DNA of 64,000 bases from Alphaproteobacteria bacterium (GTDB taxonomy: Bacteria; Pseudomonadota; Alphaproteobacteria; RF32; CAG-239). A program made the position numbers and the translations under genes. The notes beneath the pieces were generated by a model. It was not told the origin of the DNA. It saw only the letters and a program-made list of their open reading frames with translations, and did not search any database. Positions 16,806 through 27,300 of this stretch are shown in pieces. The stretch lies in assembly GCA_900769705.1 (NCBI GenBank), contig CAAGHP010000017.1:1-64000 (forward strand). The letters run 5' to 3'. Numbering within the stretch: position 1 is the first letter of the stretch; the number at the start of each line of letters is the position of its first letter.

Positions 16806-18614
16806 TCAGGAATTTTCGAGCTCATCTGCTTTCATCTGCACTTCAAGCCATTGATTTTCCATTTTTTCCAGATTTTCTTTGTTGGCAGCCAGCTTAGATG
16901 TTAGTTCATCAAACTTCTGCGGGTCATCGGTATAAAGGTTAGCATTGCCCAAAGCTACTTCTATAGCCTTGTTTTCTTCGCCCAGTTTTTCAATCTCTTT
17001 CGGCAAGTTTTCCAGCATATATTGTTCTTTATAGCTTAGTTTAAGAGTTTTATTTTTTTCTCTTATTTTAGGTTCTTCTTTGGTATTTTGCTTGCGGTTA
17101 TCGGTTTTCAGCGGAATGCCTTTAAGTTTTTCAAGCAGTTCGGAATATGAGCCTACATGTTCATAAACAGTGCCGTCGCCGCGCATATAAATCAAAGAGG
17201 TTGCCACTTTATCCATAAAGTCGCGGTCGTGGCTGACAATTAAAATTGTGCCTTCATAGTCATCCAAAACTTCTTGCAGCAAATCAAGCGTATCCATATC
17301 CAAATCATTGGTTGGTTCGTCTAAAACCAAAAAGTTAGATTGCTTAGCCAGAGCCAAAGCCAGCATCAAGCGGTTTTTTTCACCGCCGGAAAGCGTGGAA
17401 ACCGGACATTGAGCTTGATCGGGCTTAAATAGAAAGTCTTTCAGATAGGCCACAACATGTCGAAAATGTCCGCGCACCCAAATATGGTCACCTTCATTGC
17501 ACAAAGTTTTCCATAAAGTTTTTTTAGGGTCAAGAGTGATGCGGTTTTGGTCAAAATAAGCTTCTTCCAAGTTTTTGCCGATGCGCACAAAGCCGGAATC
17601 CGGTTCGAGACGCTTAGTCAGCAGCTTAATCAGCGTTGTTTTGCCGGAACCGTTCGGGCCGACAATGCCGATTTTATTGCCCTTAATCACGCGGATAGAA
17701 AAATCTTTGACAATTTCTCTGTCTCCGAAAGATTTACTGATGTGTTTGGCTTCAATAACCATTTTAGAGCGCAATTCAGCAGTTTCAGCCTCCAAATTTA
17801 CGGAGCCTGTCATCTTGATTTGTTCGCGGCGCTCCTGTCGCAGCTGCTGCAAGCGGCGCAGACGTCCCATATTGCGGCGGCGACGCGCGGTTACGCCTTT
17901 ATGCAGCCATTCTGTCTCTTCGGCAATTTTCTTATTCAGGGCTTTCTGTTCTATAATTTCCTGCTCTATAACTTGGTCTTCCCATTCTTCAAAAGCGCCG
18001 AATCCTTTATTGTTGCGGCGCAGTACTCCGCGGTCAAGCCAAAACGTGGTTTGCGAGATATGGTCTAAAAACATTCGGTCATGGCTGATAACTATGACGG
18101 CGCCGCTGAATTTTTTTATTAAATCTTCAAGTTTTTCTATGGTGGTAATGTCTAAATGGTTAGTCGGTTCGTCCAGCAGCAAAATATCAGGTTCGCCGAT
18201 TAAAGAACGCGCCAGCGCTGCTTTGCGCCGTTCGCCGCCGGAAGATTGCTCCGGATTTTGATTTTCATTGATAGCAAAATATTCTATCAGGCGGTCAGCG
18301 CGGTAAGTTTGATTTTTTTCTTCTTTTGAAAGGCCTGCTTCAACCACTTCGCGCAGAGTTTTAAAACCCGTAAAATCCGGTTCCTGTGGCATATAGCCGA
18401 TACGAACGCCGGGCTGAATAAAAAAGTCGGCTTCATCCGGCTCTATCTCACGGGCAATAACTTTCAGTAGTGTCGATTTTCCGCAGCCGTTACGTCCGAC
18501 CAAACAAATTTTATCTCCGCGGTTTATGTATAAATCCACATCTGTAAACAGCGGATTCAGACCAAAACTCAATTTAGCGCCGCGGATAGTATAAATAGGA
18601 GCTTCTACAACCAT
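16806..18614 (-). CDS. uup: ABC-F ATPase Uup
   Basis: ABC-F proteins are soluble tandem ATPases that act on ribosomes or, for Uup, also on branched DNA. The 602 residues hold two ABC domains: Walker A GRNGCGKST (about 40) and GPNGSGKTT (about 330), signatures SSGGERR and LSGGEKNR, and Walker B DEPTNHLD and DEPTNDLD. An arginine-rich linker (RRRRNMGRLRRLQQLRQERR) and a coiled-coil C-terminal domain (about 525-602) mark the Uup subfamily. AAAGGG precedes the ATG. Confidence 0.92.
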   Translation of the reverse strand: MVVEAPIYTIRGAKLSFGLNPLFTDVDLYINRGDKICLVGRNGCGKSTLLKVIAREIEPDEADFFIQPGVRIGYMPQEPDFTGFKTLREVVEAGLSKEEKNQTYRADRLIEYFAINENQNPEQSSGGERRKAALARSLIGEPDILLLDEPTNHLDITTIEKLEDLIKKFSGAVIVISHDRMFLDHISQTTFWLDRGVLRRNNKGFGAFEEWEDQVIEQEIIEQKALNKKIAEETEWLHKGVTARRRRNMGRLRRLQQLRQERREQIKMTGSVNLEAETAELRSKMVIEAKHISKSFGDREIVKDFSIRVIKGNKIGIVGPNGSGKTTLIKLLTKRLEPDSGFVRIGKNLEEAYFDQNRITLDPKKTLWKTLCNEGDHIWVRGHFRHVVAYLKDFLFKPDQAQCPVSTLSGGEKNRLMLALALAKQSNFLVLDEPTNDLDMDTLDLLQEVLDDYEGTILIVSHDRDFMDKVATSLIYMRGDGTVYEHVGSYSELLEKLKGIPLKTDNRKQNTKEEPKIREKNKTLKLSYKEQYMLENLPKEIEKLGEENKAIEVALGNANLYTDDPQKFDELTSKLAANKENLEKMENQWLEVQMKADELENS

Positions 18615-18743
18615 TTTTTTTAACCCTTTCTTTGCTTTATCTAAACTAAAATGGCAAATAATACAAGAGATTTTATTTTTTACCTTGAAAGGCTGAATTT
18701 TTCGTATTATTATGCTTGCGAAAATAATTGAAAAAGGATAATT

Positions 18744-19925
18744 ATGTCGATGAAAAAAATCTTGCTTTGCTGCCTGTTATCGTCTTTTTTTGCAGCAAAT
18801 TCGTATGCTCAAGTCGTAGATTTGTTTGATGATGATTCTTTATCTACTCCAAATAAAAATGAAATAAAAACCGCCAAACCGGTTCAGGATATTGCAGACA
18901 GCCGAGAAACTTCGGAAAGCAAAGAGGTGGAAAATTCAGACAATGCCGGTCTGTTCAGTTTTATTACAAAACCGATATCTTTATTATTTTCTGCCGATGA
19001 CAAAGTAGAAAAACCGGACGGTAGTGAAGAGACTTTTTTGGAAAAAAGCACCAGACAAGCACGAGAAGGCAATCTGGAAGATCAGATGAATCTGGCTTAT
19101 ATGTATTTGTACGGCACCAATGGCGTAAACCAAGATTTTACAAAAGCTTTTGAATTTTATCAAATGGCGGCAGCTCAGAATGACGCTATTGCCTTGAATA
19201 ATCTGGGCAGCCTTTATTTTAATGGCATCGGAACAGCTACGGATGTAAAAAAAGCTATTGAGATGTTTGCAAAATCAGCAGAATTAGGCAATGACAATGC
19301 GGCAACAAATTTGGCTTTTATTTATCTCAAAGGCGGGGTAAAAGATCCGGAACGCAACAAAATAGCAATGGATCTGTTTTTGAAAGCAGCCGATTCTGGA
19401 AATAATGTTGCAAAATTTATGGTTGGATACGCTTATTACATAGGTTTTGTTTTTGAACAGAACTATGGAAAAGCTTATCAGCTTGTACGCAGCGCCGCCG
19501 GCAAAGACAGTAATCTGGATGAAGCCGAATTGATTTTGGCAGAAATGTATTTGAAAGGCATTGGCACAACACAAAACTTCGGTAAAGGTATAAATGCTTA
19601 TAAGGCAGCCGTCCAACAAGGAAACACCGAGGCCTATATGAAATTGGCCGATATTTATGCCAAAGGAAAAATCACACCCACGAATTTGATAATGGCACAT
19701 GCTTTATATAATATTGCCGCAGTGCAGGAAGAACCTGATGCTGCAAAATACCGTGATGCCATAGGGACTAAATTGAAGCTGGAAGAATTGCAGCAGGCTC
19801 AGGCCGAAGCTCAAAACTTTAAGCCTAAACCATCGGAGTTGACGCTGTTTATCCGCAGGACTTTCGGGTTTGATATCCGCAGCTATATTGATATGAATGT
19901 TTTAACACCAAAAGGAAATAAATAA
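18744..19925 (+). CDS. Secreted Sel1-repeat protein
   Basis: The signal peptide is MSMKKILLCCLLSSFFAANSYAQ. An acidic, low-complexity stretch follows to about residue 95, then six or seven Sel1-like repeats of 36 residues (for example NNLGSLYFNGIGTATDVKKAIEMF), and a basic C-terminal tail. Sel1 repeats form a helical solenoid for protein binding and often support envelope assembly or stress signalling. No enzyme motif is visible. The next gene begins two bases after its stop, so the two are co-transcribed. Confidence 0.88.
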   Translation: MSMKKILLCCLLSSFFAANSYAQVVDLFDDDSLSTPNKNEIKTAKPVQDIADSRETSESKEVENSDNAGLFSFITKPISLLFSADDKVEKPDGSEETFLEKSTRQAREGNLEDQMNLAYMYLYGTNGVNQDFTKAFEFYQMAAAQNDAIALNNLGSLYFNGIGTATDVKKAIEMFAKSAELGNDNAATNLAFIYLKGGVKDPERNKIAMDLFLKAADSGNNVAKFMVGYAYYIGFVFEQNYGKAYQLVRSAAGKDSNLDEAELILAEMYLKGIGTTQNFGKGINAYKAAVQQGNTEAYMKLADIYAKGKITPTNLIMAHALYNIAAVQEEPDAAKYRDAIGTKLKLEELQQAQAEAQNFKPKPSELTLFIRRTFGFDIRSYIDMNVLTPKGNK

Positions 19926-19926
19926 G

Positions 19927-20907
19927 ATGCAAAAAAGAAATACAAAAAGACTATTAAAAAAACTTTTGTCATGGTCAGGTTTATTTTTCTTTGCCCTTGC
20001 TGCTTTTATGATTTATAAGCAGCTGTCAAAATATTCATTTGATGAAATAAAAAACGCGATAGTTGATGTTCCGGCAAGAAATATTGTTTATGCCTGCATA
20101 GCTTCTTTTTGCGGCTATGTTGCCTTATCGTCGTATGACTTTTTGGCTCTGAAATATATTCACCGCAAACTTGCAACCTGGAAATGGATTTTTGCCGGCT
20201 TTTTGGGCTTTGCTGTCAGCAATAACGCCGGACATGCCATTATTTCTGGAGGAGCAATCCGTTATCGTCTATACACGCGGTGGCGCGTGAATGCTTCGGA
20301 TATTGTAAAAATGGTTACATTTTCCGGTTTTACTTATTTAGTGGCTTGTTTCTTTTTGGTTTTACTAGGTTTTATTTGCTCGCCAAACCATGTTTTATCG
20401 GCAATTTCTTCACCTTGGATTAACTGGGGGCTGATTTTGGCTTCTGCAGGAGGGCTGGCATTTTATATTTGGGGCAGCACATACTACAAAAAGCCGATTA
20501 TTATAAAAGAAATTGAGTTTGATACTCCGGGGTTCAAAATGGCTGTAGCTCAGGTAATTATCGGTAGTCTGGATATTTTGATGGCTTCGCTGGTGCTGTA
20601 TTCAATATTGGAACACTATATTGATATTCCGTTTATTACTTTTATCGGGGCTTTCATTATTGCGCAGATTTTGGGAGTATATAGCCAAGTTCCCGGTGGT
20701 TTAGGAGTATTCGAAATTGTGTTTGCCAAATTACTGCCTGATGATCAAAATCAAGCTACTTTGTTTGCAATTTTGATTTTATACCGTATAATTTATTATC
20801 TGCTGCCGTTACTGATTTCAGGCATTGCGTTGGTAACGTATGAGTTTAAATTGGCTGGGCGTGCGGCAATTATAAAAAAATTAAAAATAGGAAAAAATAA
20901 TTGTTGA
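19927..20907 (+). CDS. Lysylphosphatidylglycerol synthase-like transmembrane protein (UPF0104)
   Basis: The 326 residues show about eight membrane helices and the family pattern SNNAGHAIISGGAIRYRLY near residue 98 and QVPGGLGVFEIVF near residue 257. These are the flippase-type transmembrane domain of MprF/LPG synthases. The cytoplasmic aminoacyl-transferase domain of MprF is absent, so aminoacylation of phosphatidylglycerol cannot be claimed. Such stand-alone domains may move lipids across the inner membrane. Coupled to the Sel1 gene upstream. Confidence 0.85.
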   Translation: MQKRNTKRLLKKLLSWSGLFFFALAAFMIYKQLSKYSFDEIKNAIVDVPARNIVYACIASFCGYVALSSYDFLALKYIHRKLATWKWIFAGFLGFAVSNNAGHAIISGGAIRYRLYTRWRVNASDIVKMVTFSGFTYLVACFFLVLLGFICSPNHVLSAISSPWINWGLILASAGGLAFYIWGSTYYKKPIIIKEIEFDTPGFKMAVAQVIIGSLDILMASLVLYSILEHYIDIPFITFIGAFIIAQILGVYSQVPGGLGVFEIVFAKLLPDDQNQATLFAILILYRIIYYLLPLLISGIALVTYEFKLAGRAAIIKKLKIGKNNC

Positions 20908-20944
20908 CATTGAACAAAATATAAGGTAAACAGATTTTGTTCAT

Positions 20945-21021
20945 GGCGGGGTAGCTCAGTTGGTTAGAGCGGTGGAATCATAATCCATGTGTCGAGAGTT
21001 CGAATCTCCCCCTCGCTACCA
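20945..21021 (+). tRNA. tRNA-Met (CAT), elongator type
   Basis: A 77-base cloverleaf: acceptor GGCGGGG pairs with CCTCGCT with two G-U pairs, D-arm GCTC/GAGC, anticodon arm GTGGA/TCCAT with loop ATCATAA, T-arm GAGAG/CTCCC with an A-C mismatch, and an encoded CCA. The anticodon CAT could also belong to tRNA-Ile2, but the overall sequence matches alphaproteobacterial elongator tRNA-Met. Confidence 0.92.
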
Positions 21022-21060
21022 TAACAAAAAAAGTCCTCTTCTGAGGGCTTTTTTTGTTAT
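21021..21060. terminator. Perfect bidirectional terminator after tRNA-Met
   Basis: An 18-bp inverted repeat (ATAACAAAAAAAGTCCTC and its complement, one G-T pair) surrounds a TTCT loop, giving U tracts in both directions. Confidence 0.9.
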
Positions 21061-21103
21061 AGGATAGCCGGAGATTTGAACTCGAAAAGAGAGTTCGAGG
21101 GGG
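21061..21103. other. Rearranged partial copy of a tRNA 3' end
   Basis: On the minus strand this segment contains GAGTTCAAATCTCC followed by GGCTATCC, closely like the T-arm and 3' end of the adjacent tRNA-Met (GAGTTCGAATCTCC...GCTACC) but inverted. A short direct piece (GAGAGTTCGA) lies beside it. It looks like a scar of integration or inversion at the tRNA. Confidence 0.5.
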
Positions 21104-21184
21104 CATCGTCAAAGTTGGGGGCAGAGTAAAAAAGTTATAAAAAAATCATTTCATCAATTCGTTTGTTTTTCATCATAAATAAGT
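21104..21184 (+). repeat. Left inverted repeat flanking the autotransporter gene
   Basis: About 80 bases from CATCGTCAAAGTTGGGGG to CATAAATAAGT match the reverse complement of 32041-32119, with one substitution and a two-base indel. The autotransporter gene with its promoter lies between the two copies. Confidence 0.9.
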
Positions 21185-21292
21185 TAAGCACATAAAACTC
21201 TAATTCGCAGTCGATAATTTTCTGGTTCTTTGTCATCGTATATTTCTTTTGTTGTTTTAGTTTACAAGTTATTATTAACATTTGATTTTTTA

Positions 21293-21321
21293 TTGACTGA
21301 ATATTTTTTATATTTTATAGA
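21293..21321 (+). promoter_or_regulatory. Sigma-70-type promoter of the autotransporter
   Basis: TTGACT (21293-21298), 17 bases, TATAGA (21316-21321). It lies inside the inverted-repeat-bounded segment, so any inversion would carry it along with the gene. Confidence 0.65.
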
Positions 21322-21372
21322 GCTTTTACATAGAGAGTATAATTTTTTTATTGTTTTAGAGTGCTAGGTGTT

Positions 21373-24300
21373 ATGATGACAAATTTTTATGGCATTTTCA
21401 AATGTTGCTGGTTGAAAAATACTTTTGAGCATACGTCATGGTATGCGCTGGCAATTTGGCTTGGCACTATGAATGTTGCAAATGCCGGCACAGGGGACGA
21501 AATGCTGCCAAGGTCTTTAGACGAGGCTTTTAATTCGGGCGGTGTTTATATTTTATCCAGCGATATTGTCATAAATTCTAAAATTGTTGTCAGCTCAAAT
21601 AACGGTATAGAAATACAGCTGAATGATTATAATATTTCTGCGGCGGATGCTGCTGCCGCTAATAATTTGTTTTTGGTTGAAAATGACGGCGTTTTGATTT
21701 TGAGCGGAAAAGAACCGACGGCAGAAGAATTTAAAACTGCAGATAAAAACAGCGTGGCGGCCGGAAATAACGCTGATATACTTAATGTTGACGGAGGGCA
21801 GGTTAAACTCTCTAATCTGACTTTGAAAAACAGTAAATCTGCAGCGATTGTTGCAAATTCAGCTATTTTTCAGGCTATCAATACAACTTTTGCCAAGATG
21901 AATAACGGCGCGGTTAAAAATGCCGGCAATGCGACTTTCAGCGGAAAAAATGACTTTGTTAATAATAGCGTTGCAACCGGAAACGGCGGTGCTTTGAATT
22001 TGGAAAAAGAATCCGAAACAAAGTTCTCGGATTCTTCTTTGTTTGAAAATAATACTGCTGCAACCGGAAACGGCGGTGCGATTTATGGCGACGGTTCTGT
22101 TTATTTAGGCGACCAAAACAAACTTATCAGCGCTGTTTTTACAAATAATACGGCAAAAGACGGCGGCGCGGTTTTTGTTGATGAAAATGGAAAATTTGTC
22201 GGTTATGGAGAATTTATATTCGGACAGGATTCGGCTGCTAATGGTAATAAGGCGACAAATTCCGGGGGTGCGATTTATAATAAAGGGCAAATGTCTTTTG
22301 TTGGTTTCAATGGTAAAGAAACTAAAAGTATTATGTTTACCGCAAACCAAGCTACAAACGGCGGCGCAATCTATAATACCGGTGCACTGGATTTAAACGG
22401 GCTGCAGAGTTTTATCGGTAATTCGGCTAACAATAGCGAAGATGACGCAAAAGGTTTTGGCGGCGCAATCTATAATACTGGAAATCTAAATATATATGGA
22501 ACAAATGTAGAATTCAGCAATAATACCGCACAAAAAGCCGGCGGCGCGATTTATAATAACGGCGGCGTGGTCAATATTTCCGGTTCAGGAATTTTGTTTA
22601 AAAACAATAAGGTTTTGAAAACTGGTAAAGTCGATTTTTTAAATTGGACAAATGATGCTAAAGAAGGTTTTGGTGGCGCGATTGCTAATATGGAAGGCAG
22701 CCGCTTGAATATATCGGGAAATGTTACTTTTTCTGAAAACGGTAAGGAAATTGCCGGCGGCGGAGCTGTTTATAATCGTGGATATATGACTATTTCCGGC
22801 ACTCGTATAACGGAAGACGGACGAGATACAACGGAAGACGGACGAGATACAACGGATAGTTACAAACACGATGCCGCCAGTATTGTGTTTGAAAACAACG
22901 TTGCGTCTAAAGGTATTGGCGGAGCGATTGAGGCCAAAGGTTCGCACTTGCCGGGGAAAAATACGGTGGCTTTGTCGGTGATTAGAGGCGTCAACTTTAT
23001 TGGTAATAGTTCTAATGCCGATAAACAAGGAGATTCCAGAGCCGGTGCTATCAGAGCCAATAATGATTCCATTACTATTTTGGATAATGTTGTTTTTAAA
23101 GGTAATTCTTCAAGGGCTGCCGGCGGTGCAATTTCTACTGCCAATAATCTTAAAGATTCTGCTTTGGGAACGTTTATTTCTATTTCAAACGCTTACTTTG
23201 AAGGAAACTCGGTTAATATGAATAGGGGTGGCGCAGACGGCGGCGCGATACGAACAGGCGGCGCTCTTTCGATGACAAACGTGCAATTTGTTAATAATGA
23301 AAATAAAACAGATTTAGATGGCGCGGCGCTTTCTTTTGACGGCACTTCTTTGCGTTTGGTGGCCGACAACGGAAATGTTTTGTTTAAAGGAAATATTGCC
23401 AAAAAAGATCTTCCAGGCCAAAGTTCGTCCGGTATTCATATTGATGGCAAAGATGCGAAAAAAATTATGTTTAATGCCGGAAATGGCGGCGAAGTTATAT
23501 TTTTTGATAAAATTGTAAACAACGGTACGGGCGCAGGCGCGAATCTTACTTTGGAACTGAATAAAAGTAATGTCTTAAATGCAACGTCAACCCAATTAGA
23601 ACAAATTTATGCCAAATTTTTTGATGCCGGCGGTGCATATATCGGACCAACGTCAAAACCTGACATGCAAAAGACCATTTTGGGCGCTAATTCTGTTTAT
23701 TGGCTTTCTAAGGAAGAGGCTGCTGCCGCCGGAAGACGCGAACTCGAGGAATGGAATAATTTGCATGAAGTTGAGGGAATTAAAACCGCACCGACAGACG
23801 GAAAAATTATTTTTAATACGCAGATAAGCAATACAAGTTTGAACTTGCATAACGGCGAATTGCTTTTGGCTGATGAAATTACCGATGAAATAAGAAACAA
23901 GTCGTATATTACGGGAAATTCAAACTTAAATTTATACGGCGGTAAACTTGATGTATCAAATAACAACATAGAAAGCAAAGGTCAGCTCGCGTTTAATAAA
24001 ATAAATGTTGAGGGCGAAGCTGAACTTAATCTGGATATTGATATTTTAAACAATAAAATAGATTATCTGGGGGGAGAAAACGGCATAACCGGAACAGATA
24101 AGGGAAAATTAGTTATTTCTGAAATAGGAATCTTAAATGAAGATACAAATTTGAGTTTGGGCGACGGTTCGGAATTGGTTAAGTTTACGGGCAGCAATGA
24201 TGTTAAAACAGAATTATCGAAAATGACTCAGGTGATTGTAACATCAAATGCCGGTTATTATTTTACTTTGGACAAAGTTGATTCTGCTCAAAATAATGCG

Positions 24301-27300
24301 GTTAAGCTGTATAAGGTTTTATCCGGCGGTGGTTTGGGGGTTGCTTTGGACAGCGGCTCGGAATTTGGTATCAGCATGAAGCAATCCGGCGGCGTGGAAA
24401 CAGTTAATTGGGCAGAAAGATATGATATATATGATCCGAAAACCGGAAAAACATATTCCAATATGGTTGGAACCAATGTCCAAAAAGGAGCGGTATTTAC
24501 TCTTAAAGGCGAAAAAGAAAGCGTTGTTAAAGCCGGCACCGATGCAAACAATAAAGTCGGTATTGTTGTAGGAACTAAAAAATTCGGAGCTGACGGAAAA
24601 GTATATACCTTGGCTATGAACAACGCTGCCAATGATATAAAAGACCGTGAAACTTCTGCCGGCAGAAATACTTGGTACACATACAATAAAAATGAAACTA
24701 CCGGTATCAGGGAAGAAGGAGCAGAAGTTGCCGATATGTCCGGAACAATAGGTCAAAACCTGAATATTTCCAACATAAAATTTGATGGTTTTGATACGGC
24801 AATCACCAACTACGAAACCGGAGTTATAAATCTTGAAAATGTGGAATTTTCAAATAATACGTTAGATATTTATAACCTTGGAACGTTGAATTTGAAAGGT
24901 AAAAATACTTTCACAAACGGAATAGGCGGTAAAGACAGTTTGGGTAAGATGAGCATTATAAATGGTAAAACAATTTCAAACAGTGAAATCAACCAACAAA
25001 AGGTAAGCATCAATGATATTGCCTCTTTGACTGTTGATGCCGACCATTTGAAATCGGTTACAACAAATAACGGCGAGCTTAATTTAGGTAAAGGAACTTT
25101 GGCATATGAAGTAACCGGTGTTGGTAAAACATATATTTCCGCCGGAACAGAAGCAAATAAAAACAAGTTTTCTTTGGCTGATAATGTAACGATTAAGCAG
25201 AATAGTTTTTCTGTTTTGAAGAATGCAGATGCTGAAAATGTTAAAGGCGGAAAAATTATTGCTGATACCATAAAAATAGCCGAAAGCGGAGCATTATCTA
25301 CTAAAGTCGGCGAACACTTGCAAGGAAATATTGATAATCATGGAACTTTGACGCTTTACGGCAGCGGCGATAAAAGTGTTACGGAGCTGTTTAATAATGC
25401 TCTGGTTGATTCTTATGGAGAAAAAACCGGCAAATTGGTTATTGATGAAAGTGCAAATATAAAAGCTAATGAACAGATAAATCAAAACACCATGGTTAAT
25501 AATGGAACATTTTATGCAGATATCAATAAATTGGTAATTGAAGATAAAAATTCAGGAATAACCAATGATGGCGTTTTGTATTTGAATGGTTCGACAACAA
25601 ATGAGTCTGCCGCTCAAAATAACCTTATAACAACGGTTAGAGGTAATGGTGTTTTGTATTTGAGTAATAATGTTGTAAATACGCAAAATATTACTCAAAA
25701 GAAAATTCATTTAATTGATAATGCAAATGTAGAGACGGAAAATGATTCTACCCTAAAAGCCAAAATAAAATTAAATGAAGGTACAAAACTTGCTATCAAA
25801 GCCGAGAATTTAATCTCAAATAAACCTGCAGATGAAATTGACGGAAATTGGATAGATGTTGAAAACGATGGCAGCTTGAATTTGAGCGGAAATTTGCTTA
25901 ATGTTGTTATCGGCAATGCTGAAGATAAGGAAAACGGCGGACTTGTGAACATCAACAGTTCAATCAGTTTTGGTGAAAATGGTGAAATTCGCAATAATAC
26001 GGTTAATATTAAAAATGATGGGATTGGTTTGACGGCTAATGCCGATAAAATCACAAACGGTGTAATTTATGTAAATAATAATTCGCTGACCTTAACCGGC
26101 GGAACTAATACAAATATCATCAGGAAGGATTTTACTCCAAAGGCAGAAACCACTTTGGGCGGAACGACATATATCGGTAATAGTCTTAATGCGGCAAATG
26201 TAATAAATAAAGAAAAAATAGAAACAGATTTGTTTATCAGCAATCGGGCTAATCTTACTTCAGAACTTGCAGACTTGAGCGGTAAAATATCCATTGGAAA
26301 CTTGGGTGCACTGACTTTGGCAAAAGACGCTGTGTTGGCCGAAAATCGTAAAATATACGGTAAAGGAAATGTGATAATCGGAAATAATTCGCTGGTTATG
26401 AAAAATAATTCTTCGATAGAAGGAATGCTCTCTTCTGACAATGGAACGTTGAATTTGGCTTATGATAATGCAAGCGTAACTGATGCAGTATCTATAGGGG
26501 CTTTAGGCGGAAATTTGAATTTAGCCATAAAAATGGCATTGTCTGACTTGACTGAAAATAAAGGAATGGCAAGCAGTCTGAAAATAAATAATGGTGATGC
26601 GTTAGCCAATAAAAACAGTAAAATTATTTTATCGAACATAAATTTAACCAAAGGTTTTTTGGAAACAACTCCTGATGGCACGTCTTATTCTAAATTTGTG
26701 ACTGTTGTCGATGGTGATTTGGATAATATAACATTTGGTTTTACTGACGGCGATGTGATGAAAAGCACCGATGGTAAATATATTTATAATTTTACTTGGA
26801 ACAATGATGCCGGCGGAAAAGGCAAACTTGATGTTAAAGGCATAAAAATCGGCGGCGCGTCCGGGTTGCCTATGTTTGTTAAAGGTTCGGACTATTTTGG
26901 AGATGTGGCAATATACCAAATGTCTGATAGTTTGGTTTATAGTTCTTTAGACGGAAATGCTATCGGCACAACCTTCAGAACCGGCGGAAACAGCAAAAAT
27001 TTAATCTTAAATATGGGAAATAATAATCTTATTGCAAATTCTAAAGACAGCGAAAACAACAATATTTTAAATGGAATAACTGTTGCCGGCGGCTATACTT
27101 TTAATGCGAATGCTTCAAATACAGAGGCTGACAAGGGGATAATATCAGGTTTTAAAACGGCGTTTGAAGTGCTGACCGGCGGTATTTTGAATATAAATAA
27201 CGTTAAATTTGAAAATAATACCGATGATGTTAAAAATGAGGGTACTGTTAATCTGGCGGAAAATGTTGTATTAAACGCGATTTCAGGTGTTGATGGTATA

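Noticed and set aside
19927..20907. Calling the membrane protein MprF
   Set aside because: Only the transmembrane half is present; the aminoacyl-transferase domain is missing.
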